Source of the DNA: Euphorbia lathyris
Taxonomy: Eukaryota; Streptophyta; Magnoliopsida; Malpighiales; Euphorbiaceae
Direction of reading: 5' to 3'
Length of the DNA: 64,000 bases
Assembly: GCF_963576675.1 (NCBI RefSeq)
Contig: NC_088916.1
Location: 1,751,001-1,815,000 of the forward strand
Below the pieces are notes generated by a model. The model was given only the letters and a program-made list of their open reading frames with translations, did no database searches and was not told the origin of the DNA. Every line of letters starts with the position of its first letter. Within the stretch, counting starts at the first letter, position 1. A program made the position numbers and the translations under genes. This document shows positions 21,156 through 30,094 of the stretch, piece by piece.

Positions 21156-22360
21156 CTAAGCATGTGGCGGGGAATCCGGAGGTGTTGGTGAAGTTTCCAC
21201 ATTTCGGCGGCGGAAAAATGAAAGCACCCGATGCCGAGTCGAACGATGCGCACGCCTCAAAGTATTGAGGTTGTCATTCATCACCATATTGTTCTCCATC
21301 AAATCATCAATTCTCAAATTCATTTGGCGATTATTTGCATTGATTTGGTTCAAAATCCGCCTTAAATCCACCGGATCAGTGTCTTGGGTTGCTTGGGCTT
21401 GTAGGGCAGCATCTCCACCTTCCTCCGCTCCTTCTTCATCGGTACCTACATTATGAGAACTAGAAGCACCTCCACACATAGTGCCACGAAGATGTGCAAT
21501 ACGGGTAGCATACGAAATAAAAACAGGAGGAGCCGCAGAAACCAATAAATGAGCCCGTTCAAGAGCCGCAATGTCCAAAACCGGAACATATCCAGGGTAG
21601 GTAGACATATCAAAAGTAGCCAATTCATCCCTTGCTCCCAAAACAATAGCGGTGATCAAATTACCGGAGGGACTTGAGTGGTATGAGCCCTCGAAGCACG
21701 ATACAAATTATCAAAAAGCATTCCAATGCTATCCACCCGCAAACCCTTGAACAAACAATCCCAAACAAACAAATCCCGGACTTGAATCTTCGAACTCTCA
21801 ACACGACCAAAAAGTGAAAAACTCAAATACTTGTGAAAGAAGAACACACAATTATCCTTAATTAACTTGCTCGAAGTGTTCTTAGAATCAAAAGAAGTTT
21901 GGTCAGACAGAGTTTGCCAAAAAGAGTTATTATCAAAATCCCGAGGCTTATCATAAAAGTCACTAGTAGGGAAACCAAACATGTTACCCATAGCCTCATA
22001 ATCAACTGTATAGGTAATGCCCTTATTCCGAAAAGAAATTTCAGTCCTCTTCTTGTTCATTGTTAAAGTAACAAAAAACTCAACCACATACTCTTGAATT
22101 TGTGGAAAACGCATAGAAGCAAAAGTGTCCCATCCCAAAGTTTCAATAAAAGCAGTAATTTGTGTAGAGAAGTTCAACTTTCTTACCGAATCAAAGTCAA
22201 GAAACTGCATATCCACGAACTTACGATTAGCGTGTGAAAAGTGCTTGAAACGTCCAACTTCTTCTTCAGAATGAATGTCGAAATAAGCCCCACAACTAAC
22301 CCTAAGGCGATTAGCCTCAGTGACAGCCGGCTTGTGTCCAACACGCTTTGCTCTAGGCAT
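21156..22360 (-). pseudogene. ATHILA ORF-1-like gene b of Athila-1 (one frameshift)
   Basis: Starts MPRAKRVGHK at 22360. The middle part resembles the ATHILA ORF-1 family (PF03078): LGWDTFASMRFPQIQEYVVEFF, then SFRNKGITYTVDY and MFGFP. It breaks at about 21656-21660, where the next frame continues with ITAIVLGARDEL. It ends with an acidic linker, a probable coiled coil (LNQINANNRQMNLRIDDLM) and an Arg-rich tail. One small indel joins the two parts, so this was one protein of about 400 residues. The family usually sits after pol and has been called envelope-like; no signal peptide or membrane span is evident here. It is a diverged paralogue of gene a. Confidence 0.8.
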
Positions 22361-22579
22361 GGTTATGGTGTTTAGGGTTTAGAGAAAAAGATGAAAAGAG
22401 AGAAAAGCTTGAGGTTGAAGATGAAGTAGAATGGTTGTGAATTCTTGGAATTGAAAGGTGTAGGTGATTGAAAAGGGTAATGATGAAATTGGGAAAAGTA
22501 AAAGTAAGGTATTGGGAAGAGGTAAGAGTAGGGTATTGGTTAAAATTGGAGGTGATGTAAGGTGTGTGTAGGTAATAGG

Positions 22580-22587
22580 TATATATA
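22580..22587 (-). promoter_or_regulatory. Candidate internal TATA box for ORF1-like gene b
   Basis: TATATATA on the minus strand, about 220 bases before the ATG at 22360. It is followed by a long pyrimidine-rich leader (purine-rich on the + strand, 22370-22560). GC-rich dyads lie 224-430 bases further upstream. Confidence 0.5.
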
Positions 22588-22810
22588 GGGTTTGAATAAC
22601 AAGGTAAATAGGTAGAGTAGGAATAGGAATTGGAATAGGTATAGTTGAAATAGGAAGAGTAATTAATATAGTTAGAGGTTGAATAGGAAAAGGTGTAAAT
22701 AGAGGATGAATAGGAAGAAGAATAGGTATAGGTTAAATAGAAAAGGAAAAGGTATAGGAAGAATGGAAAATAGGTCTAAAACCGGACCTGGAGTGCCTGA
22801 AGTACGCGTG

Positions 22811-23009
22811 TCGCGGTCGTGGATGTATATCCGCGGTCGCGGATCGCGTTTTTCAACCAACATATCCTCTGAAATTTGAGAAGAAAAATCTGAAGTTACC
22901 GAGAATCCAACATTCGCGGCCGCGAATCACGCTGGGCAGCGAATCTTGTGTCTGAAATTTTCTGGAATTTTTCTGATGTTACCGTGGAAGCGCATCCGCG
23001 GTCGCGGAT
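22811..23009. repeat. GC-rich dyad cluster upstream of ORF1-like gene b
   Basis: ATCCGCGGTCGCGGAT is present exactly at 22829-22844 and 22994-23009. The related perfect palindrome ATTCGCGGCCGCGAAT lies at 22912-22927, and a partial copy TCGCGGTCGTGG at 22811. Two of them follow a TTACCG phrase (near 22897 and 22979), as does the LTR copy. They stand out sharply from the A+T-rich surroundings. Confidence 0.85.
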
Positions 23010-23484
23010 CACCTCGTAGCTTCCCAAATTCAGCTTTTTTTTTTTACTTCATTTCGTGCATTTTCTTGATAAATCCTATCCTGAACTCCTTAAAAATGTA
23101 ATCTGTACTTAAAACATAAATGAAAATCATTAAATGATAAGGAAAACCAAAGGTTTATCCTTATTAATGGAAAATGAAAATAAAAATTGCATTAATTAAT
23201 GAATGTTAAAATTATGAATATGAAAGGTTTGGAACTAAAATTAATTGAAACATTTATGTGCATTCATTAAGTTAAGTTAAATGAATCTTATTTAAGGAAC
23301 TTGAAATGCAATTATTAACATTTAATTAGTCATGAATAGATTAAGTTTGCATTTAGTTGATTCAATGGTCTAAATTCATGAAATTAAAATGCAACCATAT
23401 AACCAAAATCGAAATATAGTGCAAAAAGAAAATTTATTTATTAACATTGATGTACATATATTTACAAACAATATAAAACACAAA
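23010..23484. other. Spacer between the two ORF1-like genes of Athila-1
   Basis: Very A+T-rich, with many ATTAA and TTTAA runs. It presumably holds the 3' end of gene a and the distal promoter of gene b. I see nothing else in it. Confidence 0.5.
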
Positions 23485-24432
23485 CTATGCTAAAAATTCG
23501 TCCCTTTTAATCGGAATTTTCTTAGCCCTAAATCGATCAATTTTCAACTGCACGAAGGCTTGTCGTTCGGGTGCAGAAAGAAAATTTGGTCCTGATCGAA
23601 AAACTCGCTTCACTAGACCTTCAAATTCTAAAAATTCATAGTCTAGCATCGGGAAAGATTCAGCATCACTCCAAGGAACAGAAATACTTCCCTTGGTCCC
23701 TAGAATTATTCCACATATAATATTCCCAAACCCAACCTTCTTAGCCTTGGATCTAGATGCGGCAACAAGACCCTCCATCAGAATTTTTGAAGAATCAACC
23801 ACATTGCCTTGAAATATATCGCCAAGGACATAAAGATCAGATTCTTGGACGACACTACTGAACGTGCGACCGAACAGGCTGTGACTCAGAAACTTATGCA
23901 AATATAGTATAGAGTTGGAATTGAAAGACTTATTATAGGCAAGTTTTGGGTGGAAAGGCCAGATACCGGTGAGCATTCGCCAAATATCAGTGGACGTCAT
24001 ATCTCTTCCATGATGGTGTTTGGTAGTATCCTTCAAAGGAAAACCAAACCAAGCATGCAATTCAGGATATCCAAAAGTGAAAGTTTTGCCATCCCGACGA
24101 AAACTGAGACGCACACGACGCTTGTTAACAAAACGCACAGTGCAGAAAAACTCTAACACCCAGTCTCCAATTATAGAAAACTTCATATCGACAAATCTGG
24201 TCCATCCTAGTCTCTCCATGTAACGACTCATATCTTCCTTAATTCCTAATTGATCATTAAGAAAGTCGTCCATGTACAGCATTCCGACAAAGAAAGTGTA
24301 TCGAAGTTTCAGGAAGCGCCTTCCCTCATCGTGATTGAAGATAGGAAAGTTACATCCATAACGCTCTGATATATCCACATGTTTATTGCGTGAAGTAATA
24401 ACTTTCTTAGATGAAGTGTTTGAGGAAGCCAT
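23485..24432 (-). CDS. ATHILA ORF-1-like gene a of Athila-1 (intact)
   Basis: An uninterrupted frame of 315 codons starting MASSNTSSKK. Visible matches to the ATHILA ORF-1 family are RYGCNFPIFNHDEGRRF, LGWTRFVDMKFSIIGDWVLEFF near residues 75-96, SFRRDGKTFTFGYPELHAWFGFP near 110-132, and LYLHKFLSHSLFGR near 178. It aligns in order with gene b of the same element and with the Athila-2 protein. It is shorter than gene b, lacking the coiled-coil tail. I see no signal peptide and no membrane segment. With gag it is one of only two intact coding frames in Athila-1, which suggests it matters to the element. Function is unknown. Confidence 0.85.
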   Translation of the reverse strand: MASSNTSSKKVITSRNKHVDISERYGCNFPIFNHDEGRRFLKLRYTFFVGMLYMDDFLNDQLGIKEDMSRYMERLGWTRFVDMKFSIIGDWVLEFFCTVRFVNKRRVRLSFRRDGKTFTFGYPELHAWFGFPLKDTTKHHHGRDMTSTDIWRMLTGIWPFHPKLAYNKSFNSNSILYLHKFLSHSLFGRTFSSVVQESDLYVLGDIFQGNVVDSSKILMEGLVAASRSKAKKVGFGNIICGIILGTKGSISVPWSDAESFPMLDYEFLEFEGLVKRVFRSGPNFLSAPERQAFVQLKIDRFRAKKIPIKRDEFLA

Positions 24433-24560
24433 GATTTTTGGAAAGAGTAAGGAAGAAAAGTTTTGAACTTAGTGTTTGGATTTTATGAATGGTAAGAAAA
24501 TCAGAGACAGTTCTGATAGAGATGAAAAAGAAAGTGACAGAAAACTGGACCTCTAGTACC

Positions 24561-24568
24561 TATATATA
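24561..24568 (-). promoter_or_regulatory. Candidate internal TATA box for ORF1-like gene a
   Basis: TATATATA on the minus strand, 129 bases before the ATG at 24432, followed by a pyrimidine-rich leader. Dyads lie 141 bases and about 290-470 bases upstream. Confidence 0.5.
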
Positions 24569-24708
24569 AGATCCTAGGACGAAAAGAGGTGTTGTTTCGA
24601 AGTGAAAAGGCATGAAACAAACCTTTTAGAAATAAGAAAAACTTAGTGTTTCATTCTGAATAGTTACAACTGCTGAGAAAAGGTTCAATCTGGGCAAAAT
24701 TTCCCCCG

Positions 24709-24756
24709 TGTCGCGGTCATGGATGCTGACCCGCGGTCGCGACACGCTGATTTTCC
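24709..24756. repeat. GC-rich dyad pair upstream of ORF1-like gene a
   Basis: GTGTCGCGGTCATGG is followed by CCGCGGTCGCGACAC. The second unit contains the exact core CCGCGGTCGCG. The outer ends GTGTCGCGG and CGCGACAC can also pair with each other. Confidence 0.75.
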
Positions 24757-24855
24757 TGCGAAAATCAGTTGTCAAAACTCTAAACTCCTGATCCTCTACC
24801 GAGAATCCTCATCCTTGGTAAGTTCAGAAATTTTTCCCTTCAATTTTCAATCAGA

Positions 24856-25034
24856 ATTCTCAACTGAGAATCTGAAATCCTCTACAAGTCCAGAAATTTT
24901 CCTGACTTCTAGCCATGCCTAAATTCTCAACTGAGAATTTGAAATTCTCTATAAGTCCAGAAATATTTCTACCTCATTAAGAATTTCTTATATGTGAATT
25001 CTCAACTGAGAATCTGAAATTCTCAACTGAGAAT
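24856..25034. repeat. Array of four ATTCTCAACTGAGAAT dyads in Athila-1
   Basis: Exact 16-base copies at 24856-24871, 24923-24938, 24998-25013 and 25019-25034. The first two are embedded in a longer repeat unit that also carries GAAATTCTCTA and AAGTCCAGAAAT. Each has 6-base arms ATTCTC/GAGAAT. The array lies between gag-protease and the TATA box of gene a. Confidence 0.85.
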
Positions 25035-25185
25035 CACTAAATTTTCTAATTTTTATGAAATTCCTAAAAATTAATTAAAATCATGACTTGAATATATTTT
25101 TTATATATCTAAAATTCTAATAAAATGATATAATCTAAAACAAAACAAAATAAAAATAAAAATAATAAAAGAAAAATGAAATGAT

Positions 25186-27690
25186 TTAAATGTCAGGAAA
25201 TCTTGTTACGAAACTAGTTCCTATTTCGGAAATATTTTCGTAATAGATTTTAATAAGTTCCCTACTAGCCCAATATTCTTTGTTGTACCTCAAATGGTTT
25301 GGTAACTCTTTAAGTTCTAATTTAGGTGGAATTACTACTGAAGGCGGAACTGATCCATCTTCTCGAATCAAAGGCTCTGGGTCCTTATCTTCTAATTCTT
25401 CACCCATTATAGGTTCTATTATTTCTTCTCTTTGAACAATGTCATTAACACATTCTTCAATTAAATCAAGCTTCATACAAGCGAAATCCTCCATAGGATA
25501 TTTCATCGCTTGATTCATATCGAACTTGATCTTATCGTCACCTATTCGTAAAACTAACTTTCCTTCCGACACATTAACTAGAGCACGTCCCGTGTTCATG
25601 AACGGTCTACCAAAGATTAGCGGACAATTAGCATCATAAGCAAAATCTAAGATAACAAAATCAGTAGGAAAAATAAATTTGTCAACTTTTACCAAAACGT
25701 CTTCAATTATACCATATGGTCTTTTAGTGGATTGATCCGCTAATTGCAAAACCATATTGGTACGCTTGATGTCTTCTTCTAAACCTAATTTTTCAAAAAT
25801 AGACAATGGCATCAAGTTTATACTAGCTCCTAAATCACAAAGACAGCTTGGGAATTCCATATTTCCCAATGTACACGGAATGGTAAAGCATCCGGGATCT
25901 TTGAGTTTAGTAGGTAATTTGCTTGATACTATCGAACTACATTCTTCAGAAAGAGAAATGGATGAAATTCCTTCCCAACTAATCTTTTTTGAAATTAAAT
26001 CTTTCAAGAATTTTCCATAGTTAGGAATTTGCGTAATTGCATCCATGAATGTTAAATTTATATGCAAATTTTTAAGTTTGTCCAAAAATGATAACAGTTG
26101 TTTATCATGGTCCTTATTTCGGACCCTGTGTGGAAAAGGTGGCTTTGGTACAAAAGGTTTCGGATTAGAGTCAATTTTTGTATCTTTTTGTTTTAATGTA
26201 TCTTCTTTGGATTTTGGTAAATCATTTCCAGGTAAAGTTGAATTTCCGGGCATTTCCGGACCTAAGTAGTTTTTCCCCGAATGAAGAGTGATAGCCTTAA
26301 CATGCTCTTTCGGATTTTCTTCCGTTTGGCTGGGAAGACTTCCCTCTTTGCGGGATGGAATTGATTTAGCAAGTTGTCCAATTTGAACCTCCAAATTATG
26401 GATGCTAGATGATTGGTTTTTGATAAGCTGATCGAATTTATTTTCGATCCGTTTAAAACCATCGTCTTGATTACTTACCTTTCCATTCATAGCATCTATA
26501 AATTTGTCGATTTTTGAAGATAAAGTGCTAATCGTATCTCTTGTTTGATTTTGATAATTATTTATACGATATTGATTAGCATTTGCATTATTATTATTAT
26601 TACCATCTTTCCAGTTAAAGTTAGGATGATTTCTCCATCCAGGATTATAAGTATTAGAATAAGGATTAGTAGTTTGGTTTTGTCCTTGGACAAAATTTAC
26701 ATGTTCTATCTCATTCATACCTTCGTAGTCAATGTCTCTCTGGATCGGATCATTAGGATCGCATGGTGCCATAAATTTATCAATTTTGTGCGATAAGGCA
26801 GAAAATTGGGCTTGTAACATTGCTACAGGATCAAGATTCATTATACCTTTAACCGATGATGTACATGAGGATGATGGTTTCGCCGTTGGTATATGTCCAC
26901 GCTCTGCGGGCCACATACTGCTGTTGATTGCCATTTCCTCCAAAAGTTCTCTTGCTTGGGCGAATGTCTTTTTCATAAATAACCCTCCAGACATAGCATC
27001 TAATGAACCTCTAGTCGTAGGATTTAATCCATTATAGAATGTCTGCATTAAAAGTGCATCTGGCAATTGGTGGTGTGGGCATAAACGTTGACGTTCTTTA
27101 AAACGTTCCCAAGCTTCATAAAGAGTTTCATTATCATTTTGTGTGAAAGATGTCAACTCTTTGATGACTCTTGCGGTTTTTGCTAAGGGAAAATATTTTT
27201 GTAAAAATGCTTGGGCTAATTGGTCCCAAGTTTCAAATGTTGCAGCAGGCATAGAAGTTAACCAAATTTTTGCCTTATCCTTCAAAGTGAAAGGAAAGAG
27301 GCGAAGTTTGATTGCTTCGGCTGTTACATCAGTAATTTTAAAAGTGTCACAAATTTCTAAGAAATTTGTCAAATGTGCATTAGGGTTTTCGTTAGGCAAT
27401 CCGTAAAACGTTACGTTGTTTTGCAACATATTAAGCAAAGCAGGCTTAATTTCAAATTGATTTGCGTTTATACGGGGTCTAACTACACTATTAGTTACAC
27501 CGGCCATTCCTGGCCTAGCGTAATCCATAAGTGTTGGTGGATCGGCCATAATTTCTGGCTGGACTACTTTAGTTTTTAAGGGTGTTTTGTCTTTGTTTTT
27601 GTTGTTTTTCTTATTTTTCTTAAGTGTTCTTTCAATTTCTGGATCAAAAGGATCTGGTGGCGTGCCCGAATTTCGTGAACTGCGCATCAA
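25186..27690 (-). CDS. Athila-1 gag-protease (intact, 834 codons)
   Basis: Gag forms the particle, and the aspartic protease would process it. The gag core covers about residues 95-235 (FYGLPNENPNAHLTNFLEI, LFPFTLKDKAKIWL, TFETWDQLAQAFLQKYFP). A basic linker with NTYNPGWRNHPNFNW follows, then a protease near residue 615 with the active site as DLGASINLMP (L in place of the usual T, as in Athila relatives) and PLIFGRPFMNTG. I see no CCHC knuckle. The frame ends LRYNKEYWASREL... at 25186, exactly where relatives enter RT. The start lies 167 bases after the primer site. No stop or frameshift occurs. Confidence 0.92.
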   Translation of the reverse strand: MMRSSRNSGTPPDPFDPEIERTLKKNKKNNKNKDKTPLKTKVVQPEIMADPPTLMDYARPGMAGVTNSVVRPRINANQFEIKPALLNMLQNNVTFYGLPNENPNAHLTNFLEICDTFKITDVTAEAIKLRLFPFTLKDKAKIWLTSMPAATFETWDQLAQAFLQKYFPLAKTARVIKELTSFTQNDNETLYEAWERFKERQRLCPHHQLPDALLMQTFYNGLNPTTRGSLDAMSGGLFMKKTFAQARELLEEMAINSSMWPAERGHIPTAKPSSSCTSSVKGIMNLDPVAMLQAQFSALSHKIDKFMAPCDPNDPIQRDIDYEGMNEIEHVNFVQGQNQTTNPYSNTYNPGWRNHPNFNWKDGNNNNNANANQYRINNYQNQTRDTISTLSSKIDKFIDAMNGKVSNQDDGFKRIENKFDQLIKNQSSSIHNLEVQIGQLAKSIPSRKEGSLPSQTEENPKEHVKAITLHSGKNYLGPEMPGNSTLPGNDLPKSKEDTLKQKDTKIDSNPKPFVPKPPFPHRVRNKDHDKQLLSFLDKLKNLHINLTFMDAITQIPNYGKFLKDLISKKISWEGISSISLSEECSSIVSSKLPTKLKDPGCFTIPCTLGNMEFPSCLCDLGASINLMPLSIFEKLGLEEDIKRTNMVLQLADQSTKRPYGIIEDVLVKVDKFIFPTDFVILDFAYDANCPLIFGRPFMNTGRALVNVSEGKLVLRIGDDKIKFDMNQAMKYPMEDFACMKLDLIEECVNDIVQREEIIEPIMGEELEDKDPEPLIREDGSVPPSVVIPPKLELKELPNHLRYNKEYWASRELIKIYYENISEIGTSFVTRFPDI

Positions 27691-27856
27691 CTTGAAATTG
27701 TAACACGAGCCAAACTACCTTCAAAACAAAATTGAAAGCAAATATGTTATAAGAATGAAAATAAATAAAATATAAAAGTTGTATAAAAATAATGTATAAA
27801 CCTAGATTCGAAAATAAAATGCGAAAAATAAAAATTTTGTCAAAAATTTTGGCGTA

Positions 27857-27874
27857 TCCCCGGCAACGGCGCCA
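27857..27874 (-). other. Athila-1 primer binding site (tRNA-Asp type)
   Basis: The minus strand reads TGGCGCCGTTGCCGGGGA six bases (AGTTTT) inside the 5' LTR. This sequence is the known Athila-type primer site, attributed to tRNA-Asp. Athila-2 has the same site with the same six-base spacer. Confidence 0.85.
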
Positions 27875-27880
27875 AAAACT

Positions 27881-29457
27881 TGTTGAGCGATTTCCGCAAG
27901 TGCACGGTTTCGCTTGTAGTAATAAAAATATCGATCCCACAGAGATACGTTTTTTAACGAAAAACTTATTTTTGAATCTTTAATTTCGAACTTGTTAGAT
28001 TTATAAAATGTAAATAAAAAGTGAAAATTGGATTAATTGAATTTAGGAAATTTATTTGATTGAATTTGAAAACTTTGAGTATTTGAAAATGCTGGAATAA
28101 GATTATATATTTAGAATAAATCGATTGTTAGAAAGATCTTCTGATTTTAAGGATGAATTTTACAAAACAGGAACATTTAGAACTTATTAGAAAAAGGAAT
28201 GAATCTGTTCATTTGCATTGAGCAAAGAAAACAACTTAAACTTTGTATTATTATGATGATGAAATAAATGACGGAACCTCTAATTAATTGGCCTTGAACG
28301 CGACAAAACCCTTTCGGGATCGTTGCCCTTACTCAAATTAACACTCTTTCGAGATGATAATTTGCCTAAGTGTTCAACAAAGTTTCCTTGTAATGATTTT
28401 GAATTCAAGTGCATATTAATGAAAACACCAGCCTCACTTATATTGGATTGGTTACCATAAGTGCTGCATAACGATTTGTCGAATAGAACAGACTTTATTA
28501 GATGAAATGTAAATTGATACAAGTTTACAGAGAATAAGGAGCATCGAGTTCTTCGAGGGCGTGCAAGTGAAGGGCTTGATCGGTTCCGCTTCCTTGGGTT
28601 TCCTTAGGAGGTTGTCAGGCTCGGGGGCGAACACTTTACTCAATCTTCTCACTGTAACTTCGTAATAGGGATTCGGTCGGCCACCACCATGATGCAAACT
28701 AAAACTGGAACAATGTCTAAACGCTACTGAGTTGTAATTAAACTATAAACAATATGTGTACCTCATCTTGTTTTGTACAGAATCTAATTTCTAACTCTCA
28801 AAATGTTTTTACTTAGAACTTCGACATAAGTTCTACGCTCTGATTTCTATATCTATATTATAGCATTTCATTATCAACACTTTTTCTCAACATCAACTCT
28901 TTATTTATAGATGTTGAAGGGTTGTGTTTGAAGTGATGTATCCGTTGGTTAAGAGTCGTGTCTATTGTGAAGAATCATGTCCGTTGTGAAAGGACGTCTT
29001 TATCCACTTGAACGAACGCGTTTCTTGGATTTTCAGCATGTGTTAAATGCTCTTGGTGAATTTCTGCACTTACCGAGGATAGTAATCCGCGGCCGTGAAT
29101 GACGTAGCACTGAGCTGAGCGACGGACGAAAGGGAGAATTGGTTGCACCGCGCGTGTCGCGGCCGCGGGTCTGGGATCCACTGTCGCGGCCCGGCAGGTT
29201 TTCTTACTTCTTGCTTTCGTTCGTGTCCTCGACTTGGCGCTTTCGATTTACGTCGTCTTTGACTCCTTTTGAAGGGTTTTCCTTCTGTTTTTTTATCCTT
29301 TTTCGTTCCTATTTGGATTTTACCAAATATTCAAGTACCTTGCAAGAAAGAAAGATATTCGAAAGTAAAAGTAATCTAAACAGATATAAATAACACAAAT
29401 TCGTAATAAAAATGATGTAAATGTTTATGATATTTTAGGTATATTTTGTGCTTAACA
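27881..29457 (-). repeat. Athila-1 5' LTR
   Basis: Matches 18173-19748. In element orientation it runs TGTTAAGCAC to CGCTCAACA. The GC-rich dyads (29085-29100 and about 29150-29195) lie upstream of the TATA box at 28902-28909. Confidence 0.95.
28902..28909 (-). promoter_or_regulatory. TATA box of Athila-1 5' LTR
   Basis: TATAAATA on the minus strand. The nearest dyad (ATCCGCGGCCGTGAAT, 29085-29100) lies 176 bases upstream and a GC-rich cluster 240-290 bases upstream. Confidence 0.65.
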
Positions 29458-29462
29458 ATATC

Positions 29463-30094
29463 CTAATAGATAGAACCACAGGACACGCCATGTACTCCTT
29501 CACTGATGTGAAGTCAAGTTATCACCAGATCCTGATGGAGCCTTCGGATAGAATCAAAACTTCGTTCGTGACACACCAAGCCACCTATTGCTTCAAAGTC
29601 ATGCCCTTTGGGCTTAAGAACGCGGGTGCAACCTATCAACGGATGATGAACAAAATATTTGAAGGAAGCAAAAGTGATAACTTTTCTGTCTATGTGGACG
29701 ATATGATCATCAAAAGTACCACTGTAGAGAAGCATGCAGATGACATAAAAGAGGTATTGGGCATACTCCGACATCACAACATTAAATTGAATCCGGAGAA
29801 ATGCACCTTTGGAGCGACGTATGGAAAATTCTTAGGATTCATGATCAGCTAGAAGGGAGTGAGCCCAAACCCCGACAAGATCAAAGTTGTCTTGGAAATG
29901 AAAATGCCGCAGAATATTAGAGAAGTGCAGCGTCTTAGCGGGCGTATCGTGGCCTTGGGCAGGTTTATCTCGTGTTCAGCTCGATGATGCCAACCCTTTT
30001 ATGAAGTGATCAAGAAGCAAAAGGCGTTCGAATGGAGCAAGGATTGTGAAAAAGCCTTCCAGGGGATCAAACGGTTTCTCACGGAGCCACCCTG
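29463..30094 (+). pseudogene. Tat reverse transcriptase C-terminal part, copy 2 (right of Athila-1)
   Basis: It continues the RT frame from 18172 with ILIDRTTGHAMYSFTD, VMPFGLKNAGATYQR and the catalytic YVDDMIIKS (near 29700). Stops occur at 29850 (FMIS*KGVSPNPDK) and near 29980 (CSAR*CQPFYEV). A one-base loss near 30092 shifts the frame before the RNase H domain. Confidence 0.9.

Larger units (their letters stand above)
18173..29457 (-). mobile_element. Athila-1: Athila-like element with gag-protease and two ORF1-like genes but no RT or integrase
   Basis: LTRs of 1576 and 1577 bases (18173-19748, 27881-29457) differ at fewer than about 20 positions by eye. In element order (minus strand): 5' LTR, primer site TGGCGCCGTTGCCGGGGA, gag-protease (27690-25186), ORF1-like gene a (24432-23485), ORF1-like gene b (22360-21156), polypurine tract, 3' LTR. 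Pol is missing: the frame ends at the point where RT would begin. The target duplication is TTATC/ATATC with one mismatch. Removing the element restores the RT frame of the Tat host. It must have relied on enzymes supplied in trans. Confidence 0.92.

Noticed and set aside
22811..23009. Athila-1 GC-rich dyads as a host CpG island or host promoter
   Set aside because: They lie inside the element, recur in both its LTRs, and no host gene is near.
27857..27874. Primer sites as tRNA genes
   Set aside because: Only about 18 bases complementary to a tRNA 3' end are present; no cloverleaf surrounds them.
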